Positions 28,403-38,870 of a stretch of 64,000 nucleotides of DNA are shown here, piece by piece. A model generated the notes under the pieces. The model did no database searches. It was given only the letters and a program-made list of their open reading frames with translations, and had not been told where the DNA came from. A program made the translations under genes and the position numbers. Source of the stretch: Ectopseudomonas composti (GTDB taxonomy: Bacteria > Pseudomonadota > Gammaproteobacteria > Pseudomonadales > Pseudomonadaceae); the NCBI RefSeq assembly GCF_900115475.1, contig NZ_FOWP01000001.1:777802-841801 (forward strand), in the 5' to 3' direction. How positions within the stretch are numbered: position 1 is the first letter of the stretch; each line of letters begins with the position of its first letter.

Positions 28403-28995
28403 AGCGCCTGTCCCTGCTGCTGGCCGCTGGCCTGCTCAGCGCTTGCTCGATCCTGCCACAGAGCGAACCGCTGGATATCTACCTGCTACCAGGCGCCGCG
28501 TTACCGACGCAGACCCAGCGCGTCGACTGGTCATTGCGCATCAACAGCCCGGTCAGCAACCAGCTGCTCGACGGCACGCGCATCGTCGTGCTGCCCGAGC
28601 CGGGTCGAGTCAATACCTATCAGGGCGTACGCTGGAGCGAGCGCACACCTCCACTGCTGCGCGGCCGCCTGCTCGACGCCTTCCACGACGACGGCCGGGT
28701 TCAGGCGCTGAGCAATGAAGAACAACGCCTGCAGGCCGACCTGGAACTGGTCAGCGACCTGCGCAGCTTCCACAGCCAGTATCGCGACGGCGCTGCCGAG
28801 GCGCTGATCCAGCTCGACGTGCGCCTGGTCGACGCGCGTGATCAACGTATCCTCGCCAGCCGCCGCTTCAGCGTCAGCCAGCCGGCGACTGATACGTCGG
28901 TACCAGCGGTGGTAGCTGCCTTCGGCCAGGCCGGTGATCGTTTGTCCCGCGAGCTGGTGGACTGGACGCTGGCCGAAGGGCAACGCAGCCGCTGA
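28399..28995 (+). CDS. ABC-type transport auxiliary lipoprotein (PqiC/DUF330-like)
   Basis: 198 residues. Lipobox LLSACSI after a short hydrophobic signal (lipidated Cys at about residue 16), followed by an LDIYLLPGA start typical of the PqiC/YmbA domain. Outer-membrane lipoprotein component of MCE systems. Closes the four-gene overlap-coupled operon. The gene set resembles PA3211-PA3214 of P. aeruginosa (from memory), located elsewhere there. Confidence 0.88.
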   Translation: MKRLSLLLAAGLLSACSILPQSEPLDIYLLPGAALPTQTQRVDWSLRINSPVSNQLLDGTRIVVLPEPGRVNTYQGVRWSERTPPLLRGRLLDAFHDDGRVQALSNEEQRLQADLELVSDLRSFHSQYRDGAAEALIQLDVRLVDARDQRILASRRFSVSQPATDTSVPAVVAAFGQAGDRLSRELVDWTLAEGQRSR

Positions 28996-29001
28996 ACCGA
29001 A

Positions 29002-29053
29002 CGGTGGACAGGGCTAGCAACCGTAGGGTGGACATGCCGAAGGTTTGTCCGCC
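29002..29053. repeat. REP element, family D, downstream of the RAYT gene
   Basis: GTAGGGTGGACATGCCGAAG and GTTTGTCCGCC continue from 29023 to 29053, with an imperfect inverted mate GGTGGACAGGG at 29003-29013. It matches 29 of 31 positions of the unit at 29614-29644 on the other side of the transposase. Confidence 0.85.
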
Positions 29054-29067
29054 ACTTGCCAACGATC

Positions 29068-29583
29068 TCAATCACCGCCTGGCACCCTCAACTCGCTATC
29101 TCCCGCCCAACCCAGCGAATACGAGCCTTCGCGTACAGCACGATGAAAGCTGGAATATGGCCAGTCCCGCACACGCTCAACCCAGCCATGTTTAAGCGGA
29201 TTAATGTGGATGTAGTCGAAATGTCGATTCCAATCCTCTTGATCCCTGATCAGATGCTCCCAATAGCGCCGCTGCCAGATGCCTCGCTCACGTCGCGAAC
29301 CTGGTTCATGCCTCACGGGCAAACCTCGACAGAAAAGTTGTTTGATCACCATCCAGCGCTTGGCGAAATTGCTGTCGCCAGGCGGCAATGTCCACAGGCA
29401 GTGCATATGTTCCGGTAAAACCACCCAGGCATCGATAGTGAAAGGATGGCGCTCCTTGGTGGTAGCCACGGCATGCCGTAGCAAATCGATCTCGCGAATC
29501 AACAGATCGCTCTGACGATCCTGCAGATTGACGGTAAAGAAATAAGACCCGCCCGTAATCCAAACCCGCCGGTAATTCGGCAT
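29068..29583 (-). CDS. REP-associated tyrosine transposase (RAYT)
   Basis: 171 residues of the Y1/IS200-like transposase superfamily. The HUH metal motif is LPEHMHCLW (His59 and His61), IWQRRYWEHLIRD is the RAYT-typical segment and Tyr124 in FDYIHINPLKHG is the likely nucleophile. ATG at 29583 has AAGGA nine bases upstream; the longer frame to 29991 runs into recQ. RAYTs cleave and move REP hairpins that begin with GTAG. This copy lies between family D REPs on both sides, so it is a complete-looking RAYT-REP module. All catalytic residues are intact. Confidence 0.92.
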   Translation of the reverse strand: MPNYRRVWITGGSYFFTVNLQDRQSDLLIREIDLLRHAVATTKERHPFTIDAWVVLPEHMHCLWTLPPGDSNFAKRWMVIKQLFCRGLPVRHEPGSRRERGIWQRRYWEHLIRDQEDWNRHFDYIHINPLKHGWVERVRDWPYSSFHRAVREGSYSLGWAGDSELRVPGGD

Positions 29584-29612
29584 AGCCACATTCCTTGTGT
29601 ATGCGGAGAAAT

Positions 29613-29686
29613 CGTAGGGCGGACATGCCGAAGGCTTGTCCGCCAGCCCCAAGCGGTGGACAAGGCTTCGCCATGTCCACCCTACC
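29613..29686. repeat. REPIN: two inverted family D REPs upstream of the RAYT gene
   Basis: GTAGGGCGGACATGCCGAAG... (29614-29644) faces its inverted copy (29654-29685, ending GTCCACCCTAC) with a 9-bp spacer. It sits in the 116-bp gap between the RAYT start and the recQ stop. Inverted REP doublets are the transposable form in the REPIN model. Confidence 0.88.
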
Positions 29687-29699
29687 CTCACCGAACTGA

Positions 29700-31631
<1,932 letters not shown>

Positions 31632-31682
31632 GCGCTGTCACTCCATTGACCGCTGAATGGTCCCTGACCATAACGCGGTTAG

Positions 31683-31703
31683 GTAGGGTGCGCCATGCGC
31701 ACC
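31683..31703. repeat. REP-like palindrome, family A (single)
   Basis: GTAGGGTGCGCCATGCGCAC unit upstream of recQ. Confidence 0.7.
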
Positions 31704-31758
31704 GACAGAATCCCGTGGAGAACCGGTGGCAAGGCGCCCCCTACCTCGGACACTGTAT

Positions 31759-31779
31759 GTAGCCCGGATGAAATCCGGG
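31759..31779. repeat. REP-like palindrome, family C (single)
   Basis: GTAGCCCGGATGAAATCC unit; one base differs from the 16509 copy. Confidence 0.7.
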
Positions 31780-31809
31780 AAGGGTCACCGGCCTGCTGTG
31801 TGCGTCCTC

Positions 31810-31862
31810 GTAGGGCGGGTGCAACCCGACACGCTGGCCACGGCGGGTTTCACCCGCCCTAC
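31810..31862. repeat. Inverted REP pair, family B (REPIN-like)
   Basis: GTAGGGCGGGTGCAACCC and inverted mate GGGTTTCACCCGCCCTAC. Confidence 0.8.
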
Positions 31863-31884
31863 ACGGCACCCGGCCTCCAACAAC

Positions 31885-31912
31885 GACAAAGCCGCCCGAA
31901 GGCGGCTTTGTC
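31885..31912 (-). terminator. Intrinsic terminator of pckA
   Basis: GACAAAGCCGCC (31885-31896) pairs perfectly with GGCGGCTTTGTC (31901-31912) over a CGAA loop, 17 bp after the pckA stop. The stem ends in a T-rich TTTGTCGTTG on the minus strand. Confidence 0.85.
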
Positions 31913-31929
31913 AGAGAACGGGACTCAGC

Positions 31930-33471
31930 TTACAGCTGCGGGCCGGCGTTCTTGATCGCTTCGCTGACATCGAACTTGGTGAAGTTGTCGATGAACAGCT
32001 TGGCCAGGCCTTTGGCGGCTTCGTCGTAGGCGTTCTGGTCTGCCCAGGTGTTGCGCGGGTTGAGCAGATTGGTCTCGACGCCCGGTACCGACTTCGGCAC
32101 ATCCAGGTTGATGATCGGCAGGTGCTCGGTCTCGGCACCGATGAGGGCACCGCTCTGGATGGCAGCGATCACGCCACGGGTGGTGGGGATGTTGAAACGC
32201 TTGCCGACGCCGTAGCCACCGCCAGTCCAGCCGGTGTTGACCAGGTAGACCTTGGAGCCGAAGGCATTGATGCGCTTGATCAGCAGCTCGGCGTAGACGC
32301 CAGCCGGACGTGGGAAGAACGGCGCGCCGAAGCAAGTGGAGAAGGTCGACTTGATGCCGCCGCCCGAACCCATTTCGGTGGAACCGACCAGCGCGGTGTA
32401 GCCGGACAGGAAGTGGTAAGCCGCCTGCTCGTTGTTGAGGATCGACACCGGCGGCAGTACGCCGGTCAGGTCGCAGGTCAGGAAGATCACCGCGTTCGGC
32501 TCACCGCCCAGGTTCTTCTCGCTGCGCTTCTCGACGTACTCCAGCGGGTAGGCCGCGCGGCTGTTCTGGGTCAGGCTGTCGTCGGCGTAATCCGGGGTGC
32601 GGCTGTCGTCGAGCACGACGTTTTCCAGCACGGTACCGAACTGGATGGCTTTCCAGATCACCGGCTCGTTCTTCTCGGACAGGTCGATGCACTTGGCGTA
32701 GCAACCACCTTCGACGTTGAACACCACGCCTTCGCCCCAGCCGTGCTCGTCGTCACCGATCAGGTAACGCGACTCGTCAGCGGACAGAGTGGTCTTGCCG
32801 GTGCCGGACAGGCCGAAGAACAGGGTCACGTCGCCCTCTTCGCCGATGTTGGCGGCGCAGTGCATCGGCAGCACGTCTTTTTCCGGCAGCAGGAAGTTCT
32901 GCACGGAGAACATGGCTTTCTTCATTTCACCGGCGTAACGCATGCCGGCGATCAGCACTTTCTTGGCAGCGAAGTTGATGATCACGCAGCCATCGGAGTT
33001 AGTGCCGTCACGCTCAGGCACGCACTCGAAGTTGGCGACGTTGAGCACTTGCCACTCGGAACGGCCCGCCGGGTTGTAGGCTGGCGGGTTGATGAACAGC
33101 TGACGGCCGAACAGGTTCTGCCAGGCGGTCGCGGTAGTCATTTTGACCGGCAGGTAATGCTCTTCGGCAGAGCCGACGTGCACGTGGGAAACGAAGTGTT
33201 CCTGCGCATCGTTGAAGGCAGTGACACGGTCCCACAGGGCATCGAACTTGTCGGCTGGGAACGGACGGTTGATGGCACCCCAGGCGATTTGCGCCTCGGT
33301 GCTCGGCTCCTGAACGATGAAGCGATCAGCCGGCGAGCGGCCAGTGCGATGACCAGTGCGTACGACCAGCGCGCCGTTGGCGGCCAGTTCCCCTTCACCA
33401 CGGCGAATGGCTTCTTCGACCAGTTGCGCGGCGCTGATGTCGGTGTACACGGCGTTGTTGGCTTGCGTCAT
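31930..33471 (-). CDS. pckA: Phosphoenolpyruvate carboxykinase (ATP)
   Basis: 513 residues. Kinase-1a P-loop [13 protein letters not shown], kinase-2 [10 protein letters not shown] and the PEPCK signature region around [14 protein letters not shown] are intact. Converts oxaloacetate + ATP to phosphoenolpyruvate for gluconeogenesis. The frame stays open to 33801, but the family N-terminus [11 protein letters not shown] starts at ATG 33471 with GGGACCCTC upstream. Monocistronic with its own terminator; a 7-bp-armed palindrome lies 41-68 bp upstream of the start. Confidence 0.96.
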   Translation of the reverse strand: MTQANNAVYTDISAAQLVEEAIRRGEGELAANGALVVRTGHRTGRSPADRFIVQEPSTEAQIAWGAINRPFPADKFDALWDRVTAFNDAQEHFVSHVHVGSAEEHYLPVKMTTATAWQNLFGRQLFINPPAYNPAGRSEWQVLNVANFECVPERDGTNSDGCVIINFAAKKVLIAGMRYAGEMKKAMFSVQNFLLPEKDVLPMHCAANIGEEGDVTLFFGLSGTGKTTLSADESRYLIGDDEHGWGEGVVFNVEGGCYAKCIDLSEKNEPVIWKAIQFGTVLENVVLDDSRTPDYADDSLTQNSRAAYPLEYVEKRSEKNLGGEPNAVIFLTCDLTGVLPPVSILNNEQAAYHFLSGYTALVGSTEMGSGGGIKSTFSTCFGAPFFPRPAGVYAELLIKRINAFGSKVYLVNTGWTGGGYGVGKRFNIPTTRGVIAAIQSGALIGAETEHLPIINLDVPKSVPGVETNLLNPRNTWADQNAYDEAAKGLAKLFIDNFTKFDVSEAIKNAGPQL

Positions 33472-33511
33472 GAGGGTCCCCGTCGGCCGCTGGCCGAGTC
33501 TTCCGAACGTT

Positions 33512-33539
33512 GTGTAGTACAGGGGCAACTGCACTACAC
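33512..33539. promoter_or_regulatory. Palindrome in the pckA promoter region
   Basis: GTGTAGT (33512-33518) and ACTACAC (33533-33539) form perfect 7-bp arms around 14 bp. On the minus strand a possible promoter (CTGCCA, 18 nt, CATACT) lies just upstream of it, so the palindrome would fall over the start of the transcript. It could be an operator or a 5' leader hairpin; no regulator is identified. Confidence 0.4.
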
Positions 33540-33628
33540 GGTAAAAAAGTCGCGGGAGTATGCCAGAAAAGCGAACTGCTTGGCAGCCTCCGATCTGATA
33601 GAGAACGGCTATCGTTTCGAAAAGTTCA

Positions 33629-34516
33629 TCAGTGACGCGTCTGCGACGGAGCCTCGCTGCCGGCTCCGGCGAACAGCTGGGCGATGTCGGCAGCGTCGAA
33701 GGCATAGCGCTCGTTGCAGAACTGGCAATCGATCTCCACGCTGCCGCCCTGCTCGGCCAGCAGCAGTTCGGCATCGGCCTGGCCGAGGCTGGCCAGGGCA
33801 CTGGCCGAGCGCTCGCGCGAGCAGCTGCAACGGAACTGCAGCGGCTGTTCGTCGAACAGGCGCACGTTATCTTCGTGGTAGAGGCGATGCAGTAGGGTCG
33901 GGTTGTCCAGGCCCAGCAGCTCTTCGGCGGTCAGGGTGTCAGCCAGGGTCAGCACATGGTTCCAGCTCTCGGCGCGCTCCTCAGCCTCGGTCTGGTGGTG
34001 CGGCGGCAATTGCTGCAACAGCAGGCCACGGGCACGCTGGCCGTCAGCCTTGAGCCAGAAGCGCGTCGGCAGTTGCTCGGAGCTGGCGAAGTAGTTGGAC
34101 AGGCACGCGGCCAGGTCGACGCCATCCAGGTCGACGATGCCCTGGTAACGCTGGCCGCGGGCCGGATCGATGGTGATCGCCAGCACACCATTGGCCATCA
34201 GGCTCTGCAGATCGGCATCGGCGCCGATCTGCTCGGCGTCATATCGGGCGATACCGCGCAGCTCACGGTCGCTGGAGCACTCGACCATCAGCAGCGACAG
34301 CGGGCCTTCGGAACGTGCCTGCAGCACCAGCAGGCCGTCGAACTTGAGGGTGCCGACCAGCAGCGCCGCCGCGGCCATCATCTCGCCGAGCAGTTGCGCC
34401 ACCGGCTGCGGGTAGGCGTGCTTGGCCAGCACATGAGCGTAGCTCTCGCGCAGAGCGACCATCTCACCACGCACATCGGTGTCGTCGAAGAGAAAGCGTT
34501 GACTGAAGTCGTTCAT
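33629..34516 (-). CDS. hslO: Redox-regulated chaperone Hsp33
   Basis: 295 residues. The C-terminal zinc/redox switch is present as FRCSCSRER (CxC) and DCQFCNERY (CxxC). Under oxidative stress these cysteines form disulfides, release zinc and turn the protein into a holdase. ATG at 34516 chosen from the family start ([12 protein letters not shown]); longer frame to 34612 is not supported. Located upstream of pckA on the same strand, as in other pseudomonads, but separated by 157 bp. Confidence 0.94.
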   Translation of the reverse strand: MNDFSQRFLFDDTDVRGEMVALRESYAHVLAKHAYPQPVAQLLGEMMAAAALLVGTLKFDGLLVLQARSEGPLSLLMVECSSDRELRGIARYDAEQIGADADLQSLMANGVLAITIDPARGQRYQGIVDLDGVDLAACLSNYFASSEQLPTRFWLKADGQRARGLLLQQLPPHHQTEAEERAESWNHVLTLADTLTAEELLGLDNPTLLHRLYHEDNVRLFDEQPLQFRCSCSRERSASALASLGQADAELLLAEQGGSVEIDCQFCNERYAFDAADIAQLFAGAGSEAPSQTRH

Positions 34517-34733
34517 GGCGGCTGGCTCAGGGTCTGTAAAAAAGGCTGGCGATTTTATGCACAAATGCCGGCACAACCAAGGGCCGAACGTCATGTGCAC
34601 GCCTTCACACAACAGAGACCAGCCCCTGAACCTCGACTGAACGACCGCGCTGCAGCCCTTGTACTGCCGCCGGCACTGCCTATCATCCGCGCGCCTGGGG
34701 TTGGCCTGTCATAAATCTGCAAAGGGATCTTCC

Positions 34734-35528
34734 ATGTCGAGCACGTTCATCAATCGCCACTGGCATCCACGCGCCATGCTGGTCTGCCATGTCGTGGCCA
34801 TCGCCCTGCTCGCCAGCTGGCTGTGGCAGCCAACGCGCGAGCTGTGGAACGTCTTCGATCTGTGGCTGTTCAAGCTGCTCAACGACCCGGTCCATGCTGG
34901 CGGCCTGTGGGCCCACATCTGGGCCATCGGCAGCATGCGCCCGGTCGATGCCGGCGTCGGCGTGGTGATGCTGGCGGTCATGCTCAAGGCCGACCTGATC
35001 TTCACCGGTGCCCAAGTGCGTCGCGCGCTGTTCGCCTTTCTGGTCGCTCTGGTGGTGATGCTGCTGATGCGCGTGCTGTTCTCCGACCTGGTCGAGTACA
35101 TGGGCTGGCAGCACGCCAGCCCGTCGCTGGTGGTAGAAGGTAGCGCGCGCCTGACTGAAATGTTCCCGGCCTGGGAAGAACGCTGGGACCTGAAGGACAG
35201 CGCCAGCCGCAGCTTCCCCGGTGACCACGCCTCGGTGCTGCTGATCTGGGCCTATTTCATGAGCTTCTTTGCCCGTGGCTGGCGCCTGCTGCTGGTCTGG
35301 GCGATTACCGTGATCGGCATCCTGCCGCGCCTGGTGGCGGGCGCCCACTGGGCGGCGGACGCCTTCGTCGGGGGCGTGCTCCTCAGCCTGCTGGCCCTGG
35401 CCTGGAGCTGCTACACCCCGCTGGGTTATCACGCCAGCGAATGGCTGGAGAAGATCACCCTGCCGATCACCTCGCGCCTGGCCAAGCTGCCATTGCTGGG
35501 TCGCCTGAGCATCGTCAGCGGGCGCTGA
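34734..35528 (+). CDS. PAP2-family membrane phosphatase
   Basis: 264 residues with about five to six membrane helices. Acid phosphatase motifs are RSFPGDHASVLL (PSGH-like, catalytic His) and RLVAGAHWAADAFVGG (motif 3 with the nucleophilic His and Asp). Likely substrates are lipid phosphates such as undecaprenyl pyrophosphate or phosphatidate; not decidable. The tail after the last helix (SEWLEKITLPITSRLAKLP) is amphipathic. ATG 34734 with AAAGGGA upstream. Confidence 0.85.
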   Translation: MSSTFINRHWHPRAMLVCHVVAIALLASWLWQPTRELWNVFDLWLFKLLNDPVHAGGLWAHIWAIGSMRPVDAGVGVVMLAVMLKADLIFTGAQVRRALFAFLVALVVMLLMRVLFSDLVEYMGWQHASPSLVVEGSARLTEMFPAWEERWDLKDSASRSFPGDHASVLLIWAYFMSFFARGWRLLLVWAITVIGILPRLVAGAHWAADAFVGGVLLSLLALAWSCYTPLGYHASEWLEKITLPITSRLAKLPLLGRLSIVSGR

Positions 35529-35536
35529 ACGAGAAA

Positions 35537-35604
35537 GTGGGAGCGAGCTCTGCTCGCGAAGCTTTACCGCAGTTCGCATTCGCGAGCAGAGCTCGCTCCT
35601 ACAG
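35537..35604. repeat. Inverted REP pair, family E
   Basis: GGGAGCGAGCTCTGCTCGCG and its inverted mate CGCGAGCAGAGCTCGCTCC followed by TACAG lie between convergent PAP2 and hslR genes. Arms are perfect over 20 bp. Related units are at 50771-50834 and 56949-56971. Confidence 0.82.
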
Positions 35605-35612
35605 GCTGGCGC

Positions 35613-36041
35613 CTAATCCTCATCCGCCCAGGGGTGGCGCAGGCCACCTTCCTGCTGCTCGTTGAACTGATGGATCTGCCGGCGTTGCTTCTTGCTCGGC
35701 CGACCGTCGGTCTGCATGCCCACGGCGCCAGCCTTGCGCATGGCCGCGGCCTGCTCGCGGCGAGCGATGCTCTCTTCGGTCTCGCGATACAGCAATTGCG
35801 CCTCGGGCGCGCCACGGCGGACGCTGGATAATGCCAGTACGACCACGGTGCGTTCGTCGAAGCCAGTACGCAGCACGTACTCATCGCCCACTTTCGGTTC
35901 CTTGCCCGGTTTGCAGCGGTCGCCGCGGTGATGCACCTTGCCACCTTCTATAGCCGCCTTGCACAGGGCGCGCGTCTTGAAGAAGCGTGCCGCCCACAGC
36001 CATTTGTCCAGGCGGATCTTGTCGTCGTCTTTGTCGCTCAA
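35613..36041 (-). CDS. hslR: Ribosome-associated heat shock protein Hsp15
   Basis: 142 residues. S4 RNA-binding domain at the N-terminus (IRLDKWLWAARFFKTRALCKAAIEGG, shown in part: LDKWLWAARFFKTR), followed by a basic tail (RPSKKQRRQIHQF). Hsp15 binds free 50S subunits that carry stalled nascent chains. Heat-shock induced in E. coli, where it is co-encoded with hslO; here a PAP2 gene separates the two. Confidence 0.92.
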   Translation of the reverse strand: MSDKDDDKIRLDKWLWAARFFKTRALCKAAIEGGKVHHRGDRCKPGKEPKVGDEYVLRTGFDERTVVVLALSSVRRGAPEAQLLYRETEESIARREQAAAMRKAGAVGMQTDGRPSKKQRRQIHQFNEQQEGGLRHPWADED

Positions 36042-36068
36042 TGCTCTCTCAACTCCATAACCATCGTT

Positions 36069-37010
36069 TCATGCCTGCCCGCACCCGGCATTCACACCCG
36101 GAACGGCACGAACATAGCGCAACTCTTCCCGTACAGGCAGGTCGGCGGGTGTTTTCAGGTTCCACGCCAGCCCTATTCGCTGAAGAGCCAGCAGCATCCA
36201 CCACCCCGGATCCCACTCGCCCTTGTACAACCCCAGCTTTGCAGAGCCCGGGAACGCGTGGTGGTTGTTATGCCAGCATTCGCCCATTGTCAGCAGAGCC
36301 GCAAAAGGCACGTTATAACCCTGCACGCTCGCGCCTCCCACGATATGCGCCTGGTCGCCATGACGGTGGGCAAAATAGCCAATCAGCCAGTGACCAAATA
36401 CCCCGGCGGTGACTCGGGCGCAGACACCCCAGAACACCCAACCCCAACCACCGATGGCAAAGAACATAAGAGCCCAGGGCAGTTGCTGGAGCATCCAGGT
36501 TTTCTGCAGGAAACGATAAACCGGATCGGCAGCAACTCTTGCCTCGACCAGAATCTCCGGCGGTCGGCTCAATCGCAACTCGCAGTGTAATTGCCAGCAG
36601 GCATCCACCAGCGGCGCACGCCGGTGACCAAAGAAGTCGTGGCAGGCCTTCTGTCGCTGGGCATAGTCGCGCAGATCATGGGTACGCAGCAGTCCGAGCG
36701 GCCCGGAGAGCCCTACCAGCACACCGCAATAAACCAGGAAGTATTCCAACCATTTGGGGCACTGGAAGCTGTCGTGAATGAGCTTTCGGTGCATACCCAG
36801 CGAATGCCCGCACAGCAAAACAAAAGCGGTGGTAACCACAAACAGCGCAAACGCAGACCAGCTGAATGTCAGCGCACCGCCAACCGACGCGCCAAGGGCC
36901 ATCGCACTGAACCAGAGTGAGCGTACCGGCTCCCAATGCACCTCACCGTCTTCAACGTCCGCACCCAGCTGGACTCGGTGACCTTTCAGGCTTTGCGGAA
37001 ATATATCCAT
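36069..37010 (-). CDS. Membrane fatty-acid desaturase-like protein
   Basis: 313 residues. Three histidine regions of the di-iron desaturases: box 1 HSLGMH (residues 69-74), box 3 HNNHH in ECWHNNHHAFPG, and a divergent box 2: the standard HRxHH is replaced by HDLRDYAQRQ...CHDFFGH (111-129). About four to five membrane segments. Probably introduces a double bond into acyl chains using O2, but the altered second box leaves substrate and activity open. ATG with GGAGGA upstream. It is 24 bp downstream of an ArsR-type gene and its base composition is lower in GC than neighbours. Confidence 0.78.
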   Translation of the reverse strand: MDIFPQSLKGHRVQLGADVEDGEVHWEPVRSLWFSAMALGASVGGALTFSWSAFALFVVTTAFVLLCGHSLGMHRKLIHDSFQCPKWLEYFLVYCGVLVGLSGPLGLLRTHDLRDYAQRQKACHDFFGHRRAPLVDACWQLHCELRLSRPPEILVEARVAADPVYRFLQKTWMLQQLPWALMFFAIGGWGWVFWGVCARVTAGVFGHWLIGYFAHRHGDQAHIVGGASVQGYNVPFAALLTMGECWHNNHHAFPGSAKLGLYKGEWDPGWWMLLALQRIGLAWNLKTPADLPVREELRYVRAVPGVNAGCGQA

Positions 37011-37034
37011 ATGTTCCTCCGCCGGGACGCCGGC

Positions 37035-37352
37035 TCATTCAGACGTTTTCTTGGCCTGCGACTCAGACTCACGCTTGAGCTGCGCCCCCGTCGGGCAGAC
37101 CTCAAAAGCGAAACCGAGCAGGGTATTGAGCAAGCTATCGGGGTTAAGCCGGTAAGCCACGAATTGCCCCCGTCGCTCGCTCACGACCAAGCCGGCAGCA
37201 GTGAGCACAGCTAAATGACGAGAAATAGCCGGGGCGCTCATCTCGAAGCGGCTGGCAATTTCTCCTGCAGTCAATTCCTGCGCAGACAGATAGGCCAGTA
37301 TCTGCCTGCGCGGTGTTGAGGCCAGGGCCTCGAAGACTCGATTGGTGTCCAT
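37035..37352 (-). CDS. ArsR/SmtB-family winged-helix repressor
   Basis: 105 residues. HTH segment LTAGEIASRFEMSAPAISRHLAVL and wing LVVSERRGQFVAYRLN (SdpR-like subgroup, no CxC metal site in helix 3; only one Cys near the C-terminus). ATG at 37352; an upstream TTG (37361) is in frame. First gene of an operon with the desaturase, and an AT-rich palindrome lies 17 bp before its start, so it probably represses itself and the desaturase. Confidence 0.85.
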   Translation of the reverse strand: MDTNRVFEALASTPRRQILAYLSAQELTAGEIASRFEMSAPAISRHLAVLTAAGLVVSERRGQFVAYRLNPDSLLNTLLGFAFEVCPTGAQLKRESESQAKKTSE

Positions 37353-37368
37353 CTTCCACAACGCTTAA

Positions 37369-37383
37369 CAATTTAGTTAATTG
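37369..37383. promoter_or_regulatory. Candidate operator of the ArsR-desaturase operon
   Basis: CAATT-N5-AATTG palindrome (CAATTTAGTTAATTG) in an AT-rich patch (TATAA follows at 37386) just upstream of the ArsR start, in the place expected for the -10 region. ArsR repressors bind such AT-rich dyads. Confidence 0.45.
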
Positions 37384-37497
37384 CTTATAAAGCTAAAAAC
37401 CAAAGACGACAAGTTGATCACGCAAAAAACATCCAGCTAGGTGCGGTTGTCATACACCCTGACTAGAATGCCCATCCAAATACCCTGAGAAGCCGCC

Positions 37498-37968
37498 TTG
37501 AAGACTTTCGACCAGCTCAGCGTGATCGGCCTGCGTGAGTGGATCAATCTGCCCGAGCTCGGCATCATCGGTCTGCGCGCCAAGATCGACACCGGCGCCA
37601 GCACCTCCAGCCTGCACGCCAGCGATATCCAGCCGTTCCAGCGTGATGGCGAGGACTGGGTGCGTTTCACCGCTTACCTCGGCACCCAGGTGCAGCGCCG
37701 CCACCGTTGCGAGGCGCCGCTGGTCTCGGTCAAACGCATCAAGAGTTCCAACGGCCAGGCGCAGAGCCGCTACGTGATTCGCACGCACCTGGCCCTCGGT
37801 GACCTGCTGTGGCCGGTGGAATTCACCCTGGCCTGTCGCAAGACCATGCGTTATCGCGTATTGCTCGGTTCCAAGGCACTGATCACCGGCCAACTGGTGG
37901 TCAATCCGGCACTCAGCTATGTGCAGGAAAAACCCTCACTCTCCTCAGCCCTTCCAGGTGCCCAATGA
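37498..37968 (+). CDS. rimB: RimB: retropepsin-like protease linked to RimK
   Basis: 156 residues from a TTG start (37498). The family, first called ATP-dependent zinc protease (PF05618), has the retropepsin motif DTGA, here in [13 protein letters not shown]. In Pseudomonas, RimB is encoded with RimK and modulates its modification of ribosomal protein S6. The stop overlaps the rimK start (ATGA, 37965-37968). No RimA-type small EAL gene is adjacent in this operon. Confidence 0.85.
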   Translation: MKTFDQLSVIGLREWINLPELGIIGLRAKIDTGASTSSLHASDIQPFQRDGEDWVRFTAYLGTQVQRRHRCEAPLVSVKRIKSSNGQAQSRYVIRTHLALGDLLWPVEFTLACRKTMRYRVLLGSKALITGQLVVNPALSYVQEKPSLSSALPGAQ

Positions 37969-38870
37969 AGATCGCCGTGCTGTCGCGTAATCCGCGTCTG
38001 TATTCCACCCGCCGCCTGGTGGAGGCCGGCCAGCAACGTGGCCACGAAATGGTGGTGATCGATACGCTGCGCGCCTATATGAACATCGCCAGCCACAAAC
38101 CTCAGATCCACTATCGCGGCCAGGCCATGGAGGGTTTCGAGGCGGTAATCCCGCGCATCGGCGCCTCGGTGACCTTCTATGGCTGCGCGGTGCTGCGTCA
38201 GTTCGAAATGATGGGCGTCTACCCACTCAACGAATCGGTGGCCATCAGCCGCTCGCGCGACAAACTGCGTGCCCTGCAACTGTTGTCGCGCAAGGGTATC
38301 GGCCTGCCGGTCACCGGCTTCGCCCACTCGCCGGACGACATTCCCGACCTGATCCAGATGGTCGGCGGTGCGCCATTGGTGATCAAGGTGCTGGAAGGCA
38401 CCCAGGGCATGGGCGTGGTATTGGCCGAAACGCACAAGGCAGCCGAATCGGTGATCGAGGCCTTCCTCGGTCTCAAGCAGGACATCATGGTCCAGGAATA
38501 CATCCAGGAGGCTGGCGGCGCCGATATTCGCTGCTTCGTGGTCGGCGACAAGGTGATCGCGGCGATGAAGCGCCAGGCCAAGGCCGGCGAATTTCGCTCC
38601 AACCTGCACCGTGGCGGCAGCGCCAGCCTAATCAAGATCACCCCGGAAGAGCGCATGACCGCCGTACGCGCGGCCCGCGTGATGGGCCTGAACGTCGCCG
38701 GGGTGGACATCCTGCGCTCCAACCACGGCCCGCTGGTGATGGAGGTGAACTCCTCGCCAGGCCTGGAAGGCATCGAGACCACCACCGGCAAGGACGTCGC
38801 CGGGATGATCATCCAGTACCTGGAAAAGAACGCCGAACCCGGTCAGACCCGCACCAAGGGCCGCGGATGA
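37965..38870 (+). CDS. rimK: Ribosomal protein S6 glutamate ligase RimK
   Basis: 301 residues of the ATP-grasp family, exact length of E. coli RimK. ATP-grasp motifs: [29 protein letters not shown] and [15 protein letters not shown]. Adds glutamate residues to the C-terminus of S6 (RpsF) and changes translation of many mRNAs. Cyclic-di-GMP has been reported to bind and stimulate RimK in Pseudomonas. Coupled on both sides by 4-nt overlaps with rimB and ldcA. Confidence 0.95.
   Translation: MKIAVLSRNPRLYSTRRLVEAGQQRGHEMVVIDTLRAYMNIASHKPQIHYRGQAMEGFEAVIPRIGASVTFYGCAVLRQFEMMGVYPLNESVAISRSRDKLRALQLLSRKGIGLPVTGFAHSPDDIPDLIQMVGGAPLVIKVLEGTQGMGVVLAETHKAAESVIEAFLGLKQDIMVQEYIQEAGGADIRCFVVGDKVIAAMKRQAKAGEFRSNLHRGGSASLIKITPEERMTAVRAARVMGLNVAGVDILRSNHGPLVMEVNSSPGLEGIETTTGKDVAGMIIQYLEKNAEPGQTRTKGRG

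Larger units (their letters stand above)
31632..31929. other. Non-coding 298 bp between pckA and recQ with three REP types
   Basis: Contains a single family A unit (31683-31703), a single family C unit (31759-31779), a family B inverted pair (31810-31862) and the pckA terminator (31885-31912). No gene seen. Confidence 0.75.

Noticed and set aside
29068..29583. RAYT as an IS200/IS605 insertion sequence
   Set aside because: No tnpB-like gene and the flanks are REP palindromes, not IS ends.
31726..34053. A 775-codon plus-strand frame across pckA and hslO
   Set aside because: Antisense shadow of two certain genes, including a REP-rich gap at its start.
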